NCBI RefSeq assembly: GCF_003403075.1
Contig: NZ_CP031557.1
Location: 1,426,001-1,490,000 of the forward strand
Direction of reading: 5' to 3'
Length of the DNA stretch: 64,000 nucleotides
Source: Flavobacterium psychrotrophum
Lineage (GTDB): Bacteria; Bacteroidota; Bacteroidia; Flavobacteriales; Flavobacteriaceae
Shown here: positions 39,138-47,872 of the stretch, in pieces
Layout: each line of letters opens with the position of its first letter
Numbering within the stretch: the first letter of the stretch is position 1
Translations under genes and position numbers: made by a program
The notes under the pieces: generated by a model
The model's input: the letters and a program-made list of their open reading frames with translations, nothing else
Database searches by the model: none
Told to the model about the DNA's origin: nothing

Positions 39138-42100
39138 TTAGTTGTTTGTTGTGTTAACCACTTGTTTGTTTCCGGAAATTTTTTCCTGTAAATACTGGAA
39201 CAGTATAAAAAGCAACGGAATTACAAATACTCCCAGTACTACGCCGCTAAACATACCTACGGCAGCACTTACACTAATAGACCTGTTTCCTACGGCTGTA
39301 CCACCAGAAGCAAACATAAGTGGTATCATACCCACAATAAAGGCAAGGGAGGTCATAATAATAGGGCGTAACCTCGAACGTGCTCCTTCAATAGCCGACT
39401 CTACTAATGAAAGTCCGGATTGCCTTCTCTGTACGGCAAACTCTACAATAAGGATGGCGTTTTTAGCTAAGAGCCCCACAAGCATAATAAGTCCCACCTG
39501 AACATATATGTTATTATCCAGTCCTACAGCCTTAATACCCAGAAATGCACCTAAAATCCCTGTAGGTATAGACAGTAGTACGGCAAGTGGCAGCAGGTAG
39601 CTTTCATATTGCGCAGCAAGTAAAAAGAACACAAATAACAGGCAAAGGCCAAAAATGGCTACAGTCTGGTTACCTCCTGCTTTTTCTTCAAGGCTCAGGC
39701 CCGTCCACTCGTAACTATAGTCAGATGGGAGATTATTACCAACAGTTTCAATACTTTTCATGATATCGCCACTGCTAAAGCCCGGTAACCCTACAGCAGT
39801 AATACTTACCGAATTGTAAAGGTTGTAGCGGTTAACAGATTCCGGCCCATACACCTTTTTAAGGGTTACCAATGATTTTACAGGAACCATTTGCATATCG
39901 GCGTTGCGCACAAAAATTTCATTAAATGCATCTTCATCTGTCCTGAAAATACCATCTGCTTTAACATTTACCCTATAAAATTTACCAAAACGGGTAAAGT
40001 CTGAAGACTGGTCGCCGGCAAAGTAGGTTTGTATGTTGTTTAATAACTCGCGTATGCTAACGCCCATTTGCTTGGCTTTATCCTCATCTACTTCAAGCTC
40101 CAGCTGCGGGTAGTCTGCCCTAAATGTTGTATAGGCATATTGCACGCCAGGTTGTTGCATAATTTGGCCTATAACTTTATCTGCCATGGCTTTAAGCACC
40201 GCCGGATCTTTAGATGTCCTGTCTTGTAATACAATTTCGGCACCGCTGGTAACACCAAAACCTTCTACCGGTGGCATCCTGAGTACCATAATAGATCCTT
40301 CTTTAATCGTAGATAATTTACCTGTTGCTAAATCTACAATTTGTTGAATATCTTTTATTTCACCACGCTCTTTTTTAGGTTTAAGCTTTACAAATCCCAT
40401 TGCATAAGCAGGGCTGGCGCTGTTACTTAAAATATTAAAGCCTGTAATACTTGTATTGTTATCAATAGCCTCTATGCCCGAAAGTTCTTTCTCAATATTT
40501 TTTACAACAGCAGTGGTTCTGTCCAGTGCTGTACCTGGCGGCATAGATAAACTGTAAAGCATAAAGCCATCATCTTCCATAGGTACAAAACTTTTTGGGG
40601 TAGACATCATACTATATATTGCCAGGGCAGTTATACCCGCTACAAAACCAGCAGCCAGCCATTTTCTGCCTATTAAAAAACGGACACCTTTTATGTACTT
40701 GTTTGTAAGATTGTTAAAGCCCGAATTGAACCCGGTAAAAAAGCGCTGACTAAATGATGTTTTAACTTCAGTTCCTTCATGCGAATGAGTATGTGTATTT
40801 TTTAGCAGTATGGCACATAGGGCAGGGGTAAGTGTAAGGGCATTAACAGCCGATATTATAATGGCTATGGCCAGTGTGTAGGCAAACTGCTTATAGAATA
40901 TACCCGATGAACCCGTCATGAACCCGATAGGTATAAACACAGCCGACATAACAAGGGTAATAGATATTACCGCACCTGTAATTTCTGACATTGCTGTGTG
41001 GGTAGCTTCTTTAGGGGTTAGCCCTGCATCTTCTTCCATTTTACTATGCACAGCTTCAACCACCACAATGGCATCATCTACCACAATACCTATGGCGAGA
41101 ACCAGTGCAAAAAGTGTTAGTATATTTATGGTAAACCCAAATACTAGTAAGAAAAAGAATGTACCCACAATAGCCACCGGAACTGCTATGGCAGGAATGA
41201 TGGTAGAGCGCCAGTCCTGCAAGAAAAGGAAAACTACAATAAACACCAGTATAAAGGCTTCTATAAGGGTAGATTTTACCTGTCCTGTAGCCTCGTCAAG
41301 GCGTGCCTTAGTACTCATTACGTTTACGTATTTTATACTTGGTGGGAATGACTTAGACAGCCTTTCAATTTCCTGGTTTACACCTATCTCTATATCATTA
41401 GCATTAGACCCCGATGTTTGTAAAATGGCCATAGTAACGGCATTTTTACCGTTTGATTTATTATCGCCACTATATGATATAGAACCAAACTCTATGCGCG
41501 CCACATCTTTAAGGCGCAGTAAATTGCCGCCATTGTTTTTTACTACAATGTCTGAATATTGATCAGGTTTATTCTTTTTACCCTTGTAACGGATAACATA
41601 TTCCAGAGCCGCATCAGATTCTTCACCAAGCTTGCCCGGTGCCGATTCAAGGCTTTGATCTGCAATGGCATTTGTAACGTCTGATGGTACAAGGCCGGCA
41701 TTTGCCATTTTCCTTGGATCAAGCCAAATGCGCATAGAATAGTCTTTTTGCCCAAAAATTTGTACCTGGCCTACGCCCGGTACACGCTTAATTTGTGGTA
41801 CAAGGTTAATGTTAGCATAGTTTTGAAGAAACAGCTCATCATACTTCTCATTATCTTCGGTATAAAGGTTGAAAATAACAATCATGCTGTTTTGCTGCTT
41901 AGAGGTAGTAAGCCCCATGCGTATAACTTCCTGCGGTAGTTTTGGTGTAGCCTGTTGCACACGGTTTTGTACGTTTACCGCTGCCTGGTCCGGGTCTACG
42001 CCCTGTTTAAAAATTACGCTGATGGAAAAAGAACCATCGTTGCTGGCGTTAGATTTTATGTATTGCATATTTTCTACACCATTTATTTGCTCTTCGAGCG

Positions 42101-42290
42101 GGGTAACTACCGAACGTATTACCGTTTCGCTGTTACCGCCCGGATAGGAGCCGCTTACCATAACGGTAGGAGGGGAGATGTCCGGAAATCGGGTAACCGA
42201 TAACCTTGTAAGTCCTATAACGCCCAGTATAAGCAGTACTATAGAGATTACCGTGGCCAATACCGGCCTGTCTATTATGTTTTTTAACAT
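39138..42290 (-). CDS. RND inner-membrane efflux pump (HAE1/AcrB family)
   Basis: A 1050-aa proton-driven pump with the 12-TM AcrB layout and two large periplasmic loops. The N-terminal FIDRPVLATVISI-like start (IIDRPVLATVISIVL), the TM4 proton-relay Asp pair in AIGIVVDDAIVVVEAV, and the C-terminal GLLAKNAILIVEFA are conserved. HAE1 pumps expel hydrophobic or amphiphilic drugs rather than metals (HME pumps); nothing here suggests a metal substrate. It is encoded between the adaptor (28 bases upstream) and the outer-membrane factor. Confidence 0.95.
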   Translation of the reverse strand: MLKNIIDRPVLATVISIVLLILGVIGLTRLSVTRFPDISPPTVMVSGSYPGGNSETVIRSVVTPLEEQINGVENMQYIKSNASNDGSFSISVIFKQGVDPDQAAVNVQNRVQQATPKLPQEVIRMGLTTSKQQNSMIVIFNLYTEDNEKYDELFLQNYANINLVPQIKRVPGVGQVQIFGQKDYSMRIWLDPRKMANAGLVPSDVTNAIADQSLESAPGKLGEESDAALEYVIRYKGKKNKPDQYSDIVVKNNGGNLLRLKDVARIEFGSISYSGDNKSNGKNAVTMAILQTSGSNANDIEIGVNQEIERLSKSFPPSIKYVNVMSTKARLDEATGQVKSTLIEAFILVFIVVFLFLQDWRSTIIPAIAVPVAIVGTFFFLLVFGFTINILTLFALVLAIGIVVDDAIVVVEAVHSKMEEDAGLTPKEATHTAMSEITGAVISITLVMSAVFIPIGFMTGSSGIFYKQFAYTLAIAIIISAVNALTLTPALCAILLKNTHTHSHEGTEVKTSFSQRFFTGFNSGFNNLTNKYIKGVRFLIGRKWLAAGFVAGITALAIYSMMSTPKSFVPMEDDGFMLYSLSMPPGTALDRTTAVVKNIEKELSGIEAIDNNTSITGFNILSNSASPAYAMGFVKLKPKKERGEIKDIQQIVDLATGKLSTIKEGSIMVLRMPPVEGFGVTSGAEIVLQDRTSKDPAVLKAMADKVIGQIMQQPGVQYAYTTFRADYPQLELEVDEDKAKQMGVSIRELLNNIQTYFAGDQSSDFTRFGKFYRVNVKADGIFRTDEDAFNEIFVRNADMQMVPVKSLVTLKKVYGPESVNRYNLYNSVSITAVGLPGFSSGDIMKSIETVGNNLPSDYSYEWTGLSLEEKAGGNQTVAIFGLCLLFVFFLLAAQYESYLLPLAVLLSIPTGILGAFLGIKAVGLDNNIYVQVGLIMLVGLLAKNAILIVEFAVQRRQSGLSLVESAIEGARSRLRPIIMTSLAFIVGMIPLMFASGGTAVGNRSISVSAAVGMFSGVVLGVFVIPLLFILFQYLQEKISGNKQVVNTTNN

Positions 42291-42318
42291 TGGAAATGCT
42301 TTTTAATGTATCTGATAG

Positions 42319-43449
42319 TTATTTTTTAGCAACCGGTGTGTTTTCTCTTGCAGTTACCTCCATGCCGTCGTTAAGGGCATCTATACTATTGATAGCTACC
42401 TTATCGCCAGATTTAAGGCCTTTGTTTACAAAATAATCAGTACCGGCGCTACCTGCAATTTCTACAGGAACCATGGCAACTTTATTACCGTTTAGTGTAA
42501 ATACAAAAAACTTATCCTGTATGTCCTTAACGCTTGCCATAGGCACGGTAAGTACCGAAGAAAGGTTACTGTTAAGTATAACTCTTGCAGAACCGCCAGA
42601 GCGCAGGTATTTTTTTGGATTCGGAAAAATGGCTTTTAAGGAAATGCTGCCTGTAGTACGGTCTACATTTCCACTTGCTACTTCTACGGTACCTTTATGC
42701 TCATAAATGCTGCCATCTGCCATAATAAGTTGCACGCCTTTATCTTCTGCTGTGTCTTTCAGGTATGCTAAATAATCGGCTTCGCTTAATGAGAAATACA
42801 CATAAACTGTATTAATGTCTGATAGTGTAGTTAACGGAGTAGCATCGGTAGGGGTAACAAGATTTCCTATCCTGTTAGGTATGCGGCTTATATAACCACT
42901 TACCGGAGCCTTAATTAGAGAAAAATCGGCATTAAGTTGAGAAGAACCAAGCGCAGCTTTTGCTTGTGCTACCTGTGCTTTTGCTGCCTCATAGCTGGCC
43001 TCGGCTGTTTTTAACTGCATTGGCGAAAATACTTTGCCTTCAACCAGCGGCCTTATTTTGTCTACTTCAAGTTTTGCAGTGGCAAGGTTAGCCTGTGCAT
43101 TTTTATAAGCCGCCTCACTGCTGTGTACCTGCTCTTCAAAAACATCGCCTTTAATTTTAAAAAGCGACTGGCCTTTTTGAACGTAGTCACCTTCTTTTAC
43201 ATATATGGCTTCAAGATAGCCAGATACCTGAGCTTTAATATCTACATTTACACTACCTTCTATAAGTCCAGGATATTTTTTATCAATTTCTCCGGTTCCT
43301 GATTGCACTGTTAAAAAGTCTACTTCAGGTTTTGGCATTTGCTGGGCGGCATCTGCATTCTTTTGTCCGCAAGAAGAAAAAACAAGAGCTACAATTAAAG
43401 CTAATGATGTTTTAATAACGGCATAGCGCTGCAAAATTTTCTTTGTCAT
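42319..43449 (-). CDS. RND periplasmic adaptor (membrane-fusion protein)
   Basis: A 376-aa AcrA-like adaptor with lipobox FSSC (Cys27). It has the split lipoyl domain (VNVDIKAQVSGYLEAIYVKEGD and LIKAPVSGYISRIPNRIGNLV), an alpha-hairpin rich in Ala, Lys and Glu between them, then beta-barrel and membrane-proximal domains. It joins the inner pump to the outer-membrane channel. First gene of the pump set; 141 bases after the response-regulator gene. Confidence 0.94.
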   Translation of the reverse strand: MTKKILQRYAVIKTSLALIVALVFSSCGQKNADAAQQMPKPEVDFLTVQSGTGEIDKKYPGLIEGSVNVDIKAQVSGYLEAIYVKEGDYVQKGQSLFKIKGDVFEEQVHSSEAAYKNAQANLATAKLEVDKIRPLVEGKVFSPMQLKTAEASYEAAKAQVAQAKAALGSSQLNADFSLIKAPVSGYISRIPNRIGNLVTPTDATPLTTLSDINTVYVYFSLSEADYLAYLKDTAEDKGVQLIMADGSIYEHKGTVEVASGNVDRTTGSISLKAIFPNPKKYLRSGGSARVILNSNLSSVLTVPMASVKDIQDKFFVFTLNGNKVAMVPVEIAGSAGTDYFVNKGLKSGDKVAINSIDALNDGMEVTARENTPVAKK

Positions 43450-43591
43450 TTTTTTGATTAATAGATTATTTCAACAAAATAACGTTAGAAAAGAGCTGTA
43501 TTTGGAGATATTTAACCGAAGCGTATTTTTTAGCTACTGAAGCGAAAAATAGGCAAACTGAAAAAATAAGGATGGTTTAGAAAGCCAAGAT

Positions 43592-44341
43592 TTAATAATC
43601 AATCCATGACTTTAAAAGGCCTGCTTTTTCCCTGCTTACAATAATTTGAAGCCCGGGGTTATCTTTAATTAATACAACAAGTTTAGAATTAAAATGATTG
43701 TAAATTTGCTCTATAGCATCAATATGTATAATGTATTGCCTGTTTGCCCTAAAAAAAACTTTTTTATCAAGTTGCTCTTCGAGTTCGTCCATTTTTAGCG
43801 GAATAACCTCTTCGGTTCCGTTATGCAGTCTTGCCCTTGTAATTTTGTGTTCAGAGTAAAAAAATGTAATTTCTGATACGGGCAATGTTTTAAAACCATC
43901 TCTGTAAGGGAGCAAAAATCTGGTACGGTGCTCTTTTAAAGAAACAAAGCTTAATAAACTTTCAAGCTTAACGGTAACATCTTCTTTTGGCAAATTTTCC
44001 AGTTTTAAAAAGGCAGCCGATAATTCTTCCGGTTCTACAGGTTTAAGCAAATAGTCAATACTATTATACTTAAAAGCCCTAACAGCATATTCATCATAAG
44101 CTGTGGTAAAAATTATAGGGCAGGTTAGTTTTATATTTGCAAGTATCTCAAAGCTTAGGCCATCACTAAGGCGTACATCCATCATTACAAGATCTGGCAT
44201 TGCGTTGGCAGAAAACCATGCAAGGCTGTCTGAAATGCTTTCCAGTACAGAGATTATTGTTGCCTGTGGCTTGATCCCGCTAATAAGCCTTATTAACCGG
44301 TCGGCGTTAGGCTTTTCATCTTCTATAATTACAATTTTCAT
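43592..44341 (-). CDS. LytTR-family response regulator
   Basis: A 249-aa regulator with a receiver domain (1-120; phosphoacceptor Asp55 in LVMMDVRLSDG, Thr79/80, Lys100 in DYLLKPV) and a C-terminal LytTR DNA-binding domain (about 145-249; FLLPYRDGFKTL, FFRANRQYIIHIDAI). It is encoded 3 bases after its kinase and upstream of the efflux operon in the same direction, so it probably controls the pump, its own transcription or both. LytTR regulators usually bind a pair of short direct repeats; none was identified by eye in the 141-base gap before the adaptor gene. Confidence 0.92.
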   Translation of the reverse strand: MKIVIIEDEKPNADRLIRLISGIKPQATIISVLESISDSLAWFSANAMPDLVMMDVRLSDGLSFEILANIKLTCPIIFTTAYDEYAVRAFKYNSIDYLLKPVEPEELSAAFLKLENLPKEDVTVKLESLLSFVSLKEHRTRFLLPYRDGFKTLPVSEITFFYSEHKITRARLHNGTEEVIPLKMDELEEQLDKKVFFRANRQYIIHIDAIEQIYNHFNSKLVVLIKDNPGLQIIVSREKAGLLKSWIDY

Positions 44342-44344
44342 TCT

Positions 44345-45442
44345 TTAGCCTATAAGTGGAATTATTACTTTAAACGAATCATTAGTATTAACTACAATCG
44401 GTATTTCTTTTGAGAGCAGACTGTAGCGGCCTATAATATTTTTAAGCCCTGTACCGGATGAGCTTACATCGCCCTGAATGGGTACAATTATATTTTCTAC
44501 AACCAAGGAATTAAGCCCTTTACTGTACACACGAACTTTTAACGGATTGTTTTTGTTTGTCTGGTTGTGTTTAAGGGCGTTTTCTATAAGCAATTGTAAA
44601 GTAAGGGGAGGCAAATTAAGGCCGAGTGATACCTTGTTTATATCAATTTCAAACTCTACACCTTCACCAATCCTGCTTTTTAAAAGGAACATATAAGACT
44701 TTACAAATTTTAGCTCATCTGAAAGGGCTATTAGGTCCTTGCGCGAATTTACAAGCAGGTAGCGGTACACCCTTGAAAAATTTTCAGAAAACTCATATCC
44801 AATCTGCTGGTCTCTTAGTATTAATTCAGACAGTACACTAAGGTTATTAAAAACAAAATGCGGGTCTATTTGTAACTTAAGTGCATGTAGTTCTGCCTCG
44901 GTTACAGCCCTTTTCATTTCAGCAGCTTTTAAGCGCTGTTCTGCAGCTTCAAGGGCAGTTTTTTTCCAGTTTTCAATTATATAGCTACCCGTGTTAATGC
45001 TGCTTATAACAAGACCAATGATAAGACTACCCGTTAGCCAGTTCCATATTTCTCTAAAGTTGCATAACGGGTCGTTAATACAACCATTATCTTCATAGAA
45101 GAGAGACCCTAAAAGAATCTGAAATGCTATTATAGTAATAACTCCCAGTATTTGTAAAAACGTTTGTGTAATTACACGCTTAAGTGTCTTTTCTGTCCAT
45201 GGTAGCGATTTGTTTAACCTGTTGTTCAGCATTATGCTAAATCTTGAAATTGCAATACAAAACAACAGTGATATAAAAATATCGCCTATTACAGCAAAAA
45301 ACGGCTGGGTTAAAAATATTGTCCAGTAATGAGAATCAGGATGTAATAAAAATGAAATTATGTAATAAATTAAAAGTGAAAGAAAGGCAAACAAAACCCG
45401 TCTCCACTTTTTTACAATATATTTATTTACGTCATCAATCAT
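44345..45442 (-). CDS. LytS/YehU-type sensor histidine kinase
   Basis: A 365-aa kinase with four predicted membrane segments in the first 155 residues, a coiled-coil linker (about 160-188) and the His_kinase motif LQIDPHFVFNNLSVL (His195). The ATP-binding domain has PPLTLQLLIENALKHNQ and SSGTGLKNIIGRY. There is no extracellular sensor domain, so it probably senses a membrane or intramembrane signal. A pair of Cys (C121, C127) sits in the short loop CINDPLC before the last membrane segment. Confidence 0.92.
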   Translation of the reverse strand: MIDDVNKYIVKKWRRVLFAFLSLLIYYIISFLLHPDSHYWTIFLTQPFFAVIGDIFISLLFCIAISRFSIMLNNRLNKSLPWTEKTLKRVITQTFLQILGVITIIAFQILLGSLFYEDNGCINDPLCNFREIWNWLTGSLIIGLVISSINTGSYIIENWKKTALEAAEQRLKAAEMKRAVTEAELHALKLQIDPHFVFNNLSVLSELILRDQQIGYEFSENFSRVYRYLLVNSRKDLIALSDELKFVKSYMFLLKSRIGEGVEFEIDINKVSLGLNLPPLTLQLLIENALKHNQTNKNNPLKVRVYSKGLNSLVVENIIVPIQGDVSSSGTGLKNIIGRYSLLSKEIPIVVNTNDSFKVIIPLIG

Positions 45443-45508
45443 GTTTGTGGCAGCATTATATAATTTTATAAAGATATGCTATTGAATTTATTCTGTAAAA
45501 AACGTGTT

Positions 45509-46342
45509 CTAATAATTAGGGAGCGAAAGTAATGGTATGTTTAACCCGGATGCCATTATGCGTGTTTTGCTGCGGTGTACAATAGAGTCCCAAAAACCAT
45601 AGCGTTGTGGCATCATAACCAGTATATCTGCATTATACAGGTTTATCTCTTTTTCTATTTCGGCAATTACGGTATTAGAGCGTACACTTTTATAAACATA
45701 TTTAATTTCCTGAAATTCTTCATCAATAATGTTTTTTACCAGCACACCGGGATTTTCTTCTTTTAACGTTTTCAGGGTTTCATCTACACTAAAAAGTTCT
45801 ATTTCTGCTTTAATATGTTTTAATGCGACGCCAAGCCAAAGTAATTTACCCGCTGCTATTTTTTTCTTTGCATCAAAAGCAAATAAAACCTTTTTAGCCT
45901 TGTGTAGCCTGGCGTGCAGTGGCACGGCCAGTACCGGCAGGTTAAGCGATTTTATAGCAAATGTTGTAGCGTTTCCCATTAGTTCCTGTTCAAACGAACG
46001 CTCTGCCATACCCATAACTACCAGTTGTGTATTTGTATCTGTAATTAGTGTCGGCAAATAATCTTCAAGGAATGAGTAGCTACAGTTATATGTAATAGTA
46101 ATGGCATAAAACTGTGTTAACTCTGCGGCTAAAAGTGCAAGCCGGGTATTTACTTTGTTTAGCTGTAACTGCAGTCCATCTGCTGTTATATGTGAATTAG
46201 CACTATGCAGTGGCAGCGAAAATGAATGAAATATAAGGAGTTGTGCACCCGATGCTTTTGCTAAGCCGGCAGCATAATTTACCGCATTAACAGATGTTTC
46301 TGAAAAATTTGTTGCGGCAATAATTGTAAATTGTGAATTCAT
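45509..46342 (-). CDS. two-domain universal stress protein
   Basis: About 277 aa from ATG 46342 (MNSQFTIIAATNFSETSVNAVNYA), a canonical UspA opening; an ATG at 46375 would add 11 residues. The first Usp domain spans about 1-140 and the second 145-277. The ATP-binding G-x2-G-x9-G(S/T) motif is not clearly intact in either half (VVMGMAERSFEQELMGNAT is the nearest). It lies about 65 bases beyond the kinase start and is transcribed toward it, so it could be co-transcribed with the regulatory genes. Confidence 0.88.
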   Translation of the reverse strand: MNSQFTIIAATNFSETSVNAVNYAAGLAKASGAQLLIFHSFSLPLHSANSHITADGLQLQLNKVNTRLALLAAELTQFYAITITYNCSYSFLEDYLPTLITDTNTQLVVMGMAERSFEQELMGNATTFAIKSLNLPVLAVPLHARLHKAKKVLFAFDAKKKIAAGKLLWLGVALKHIKAEIELFSVDETLKTLKEENPGVLVKNIIDEEFQEIKYVYKSVRSNTVIAEIEKEINLYNADILVMMPQRYGFWDSIVHRSKTRIMASGLNIPLLSLPNY

Positions 46343-46683
46343 TACGATACAAGTTTGATAATACAAAAAGACCATATTAAATGACCGGTTTACAAAATTA
46401 TTACCTGAAGTGTAGTTATTCTTTACTGAAACGTATATGATGGCAACTGAAAATTGCAGGGTGGATAACGCTTTGTTGTTTTGTAGGAATACAAATATAT
46501 GTAAGGCTTTTGTGTACTGTTTTTGTTACTGCTTAAATAATGATGGCAGGCAATAATTGCCTGTTATAAAATTGATGACAAAGTAGAACAAACAGCAAAA
46601 AAGTGGTTGCCGGAGTAATACTGTTTTTGTAATTTCGAACTGTTTTTATATCTATCCTTTACAGGAATTAAACACTTATAAAC
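46343..46683. other. 341-bp divergent region between the universal stress gene and the copper locus
   Basis: It contains a 12-base direct repeat TACTGTTTTTGT at 46515-46526 and 46619-46630, and a small hairpin CAGGCAA-TAA-TTGCCTG at 46547-46563 between them. The repeats could be binding sites for a regulator of the first copper-locus gene. That is a guess; no regulator gene is adjacent. Confidence 0.45.
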
Positions 46684-46989
46684 ATGAAAAATAGTCTATT
46701 TGCTCTTGCTCTAATATCTTTATTAACTGCATGTAAAGAAAAAGAAGCGCACGCTGTGACCGAAAGCGAATCTGTGACAGCTAATGCCAACGGTAAATAT
46801 TTAGCAGGCGATGGGCCTTTAAAAGGTGTTGAGCTTGATAGCCCCAAAGATTTATATTGCGAGATGAACGTACAAAAATATGGAGTTAGCGATACGCTGC
46901 ATTATAAAGGCAAGGTATATGGGTTTTGTTCTGCAACTTGTAAAGATGGTTTTGCAAAAAATCCTGAAAGCTACCTGGCAAAGAAATAG
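46684..46989 (+). CDS. YHS-domain lipoprotein, probable metal binding
   Basis: A 101-aa lipoprotein (lipobox LLTAC, Cys17). After an acidic linker it has a YHS domain with DLYCEMNVQKYGVSD and YKGKVYGFCSATCKDGF; C59, C82 and C86 are candidate metal ligands. YHS domains occur on copper and heavy-metal proteins. It starts a run of plus-strand envelope proteins with copper-type signatures, so copper is the likely metal (inference). A 169-base gap separates it from the next gene. Confidence 0.85.
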   Translation: MKNSLFALALISLLTACKEKEAHAVTESESVTANANGKYLAGDGPLKGVELDSPKDLYCEMNVQKYGVSDTLHYKGKVYGFCSATCKDGFAKNPESYLAKK

Positions 46990-47158
46990 CGTTGTTATAT
47001 ATAATTGCCGCTTACATAATATCTAAATACTCCTTAATATTAGCTATGGAGGATTTAGATATTCTGTGTCGTATTTTTTAGCGGGAAATGATTACAGAAA
47101 ATAGTAAAAATAGCTTTACAAGTTTTTTATTTCTGTATATACTAAGTACTTTTGCATC

Positions 47159-47527
47159 GTGAAAAAGCTTGCATTTATCATAGCGGTATTTTTATTGTTA
47201 AAGCCTGTACTCCCATTAGGAGAGTACCTGCTTAATTATGACTATATTGTAAAAGAACTTTGTGTTAATAAGGATAAGCCTGTAATGCACTGTAATGGTA
47301 AATGTCACTTAATGAAAGAGCTTGCAAAAAATGCTGCTGAAGATACTCCGTCATCTGAAAAGAAAACAGTTGTAACACAGCACGAAATTTTTGCTGTTCT
47401 TGAAACACCATTTACATTTTCTTTTAATCCGGTAGTGTTTTATAACGTTAGCCCTGCTATTGTTTATAAAAATCTATATTCGCACGCTTACAATCCTGTT
47501 TTTTTCAGGCCACCCAGTATTGCTTAA
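47159..47527 (+). CDS. small Cys/His/Met-containing envelope protein
   Basis: A 122-aa protein with an uncleaved or cleaved N-terminal hydrophobic segment (LAFIIAVFLLLKPVLPL). A short metal-binding-like region follows: C35, M43, H44, C45, C49, H50, M52 in VMHCNGKCHLMKEL. The start is GTG at 47159; no upstream in-frame ATG is available. The C-terminal half is rich in Phe, Tyr and Val and ends with a YSHAYNPVFFRPPS tail. I know no characterised family. Proteins of this look commonly precede copper-type TonB receptor loci in flavobacteria (recalled, not checked). A periplasmic Cu(I) relay is plausible. Confidence 0.7.
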   Translation: MKKLAFIIAVFLLLKPVLPLGEYLLNYDYIVKELCVNKDKPVMHCNGKCHLMKELAKNAAEDTPSSEKKTVVTQHEIFAVLETPFTFSFNPVVFYNVSPAIVYKNLYSHAYNPVFFRPPSIA

Positions 47528-47872
47528 TTTTTAATACTACATATTTTGGGGTATCTTAAAAAGATGCTGTCAAATGTATTCTCATAGTATAAAAAAATTA
47601 AAGCTGTTAATAAAGCTTTCCCTTTACTATACGTTTTAAACTTTAAGTTGCTTTACCCCTAAAAGCTTAGGTAAGGTATAGCTTGTCTCAAACAAAAGTT
47701 AAGTAAAAATGTGTTTTAGCGGTAGGGCTTATTAAACACTATTGGTAATCCTTTTAGTTTTTTCTGTTGTTTTCATCGGTAGTATATTTATCGGTGTACG
47801 GTTTTGTGCCATTACAATAGCAATAATAAAATTTACCAAATGTTTACAGCTCTAATACTTAAACAATTAAAA
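47528..47872. other. 345-bp intergenic region before the copper receptor operon
   Basis: AT-rich and probably holds the promoter of the four-gene unit that follows. I found no exact TTTG-N19-TAnnTTTG match, hairpin terminator or RNA gene. In-frame codons from 47804 belong to this leader rather than to the protein. Confidence 0.4.

Noticed and set aside
40918..41562. 214-codon ORF antisense to the RND pump
   Set aside because: Ser/Thr/Ile-rich composition expected from the complement of a membrane-protein gene; no independent start signal or family.
47147..47154. TACTTTTG as a full promoter for the 122-aa gene
   Set aside because: No TTTG 19 bases upstream (the place reads TTTT), and transcription would begin at or after the GTG. 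Kept only as a note in the findings.
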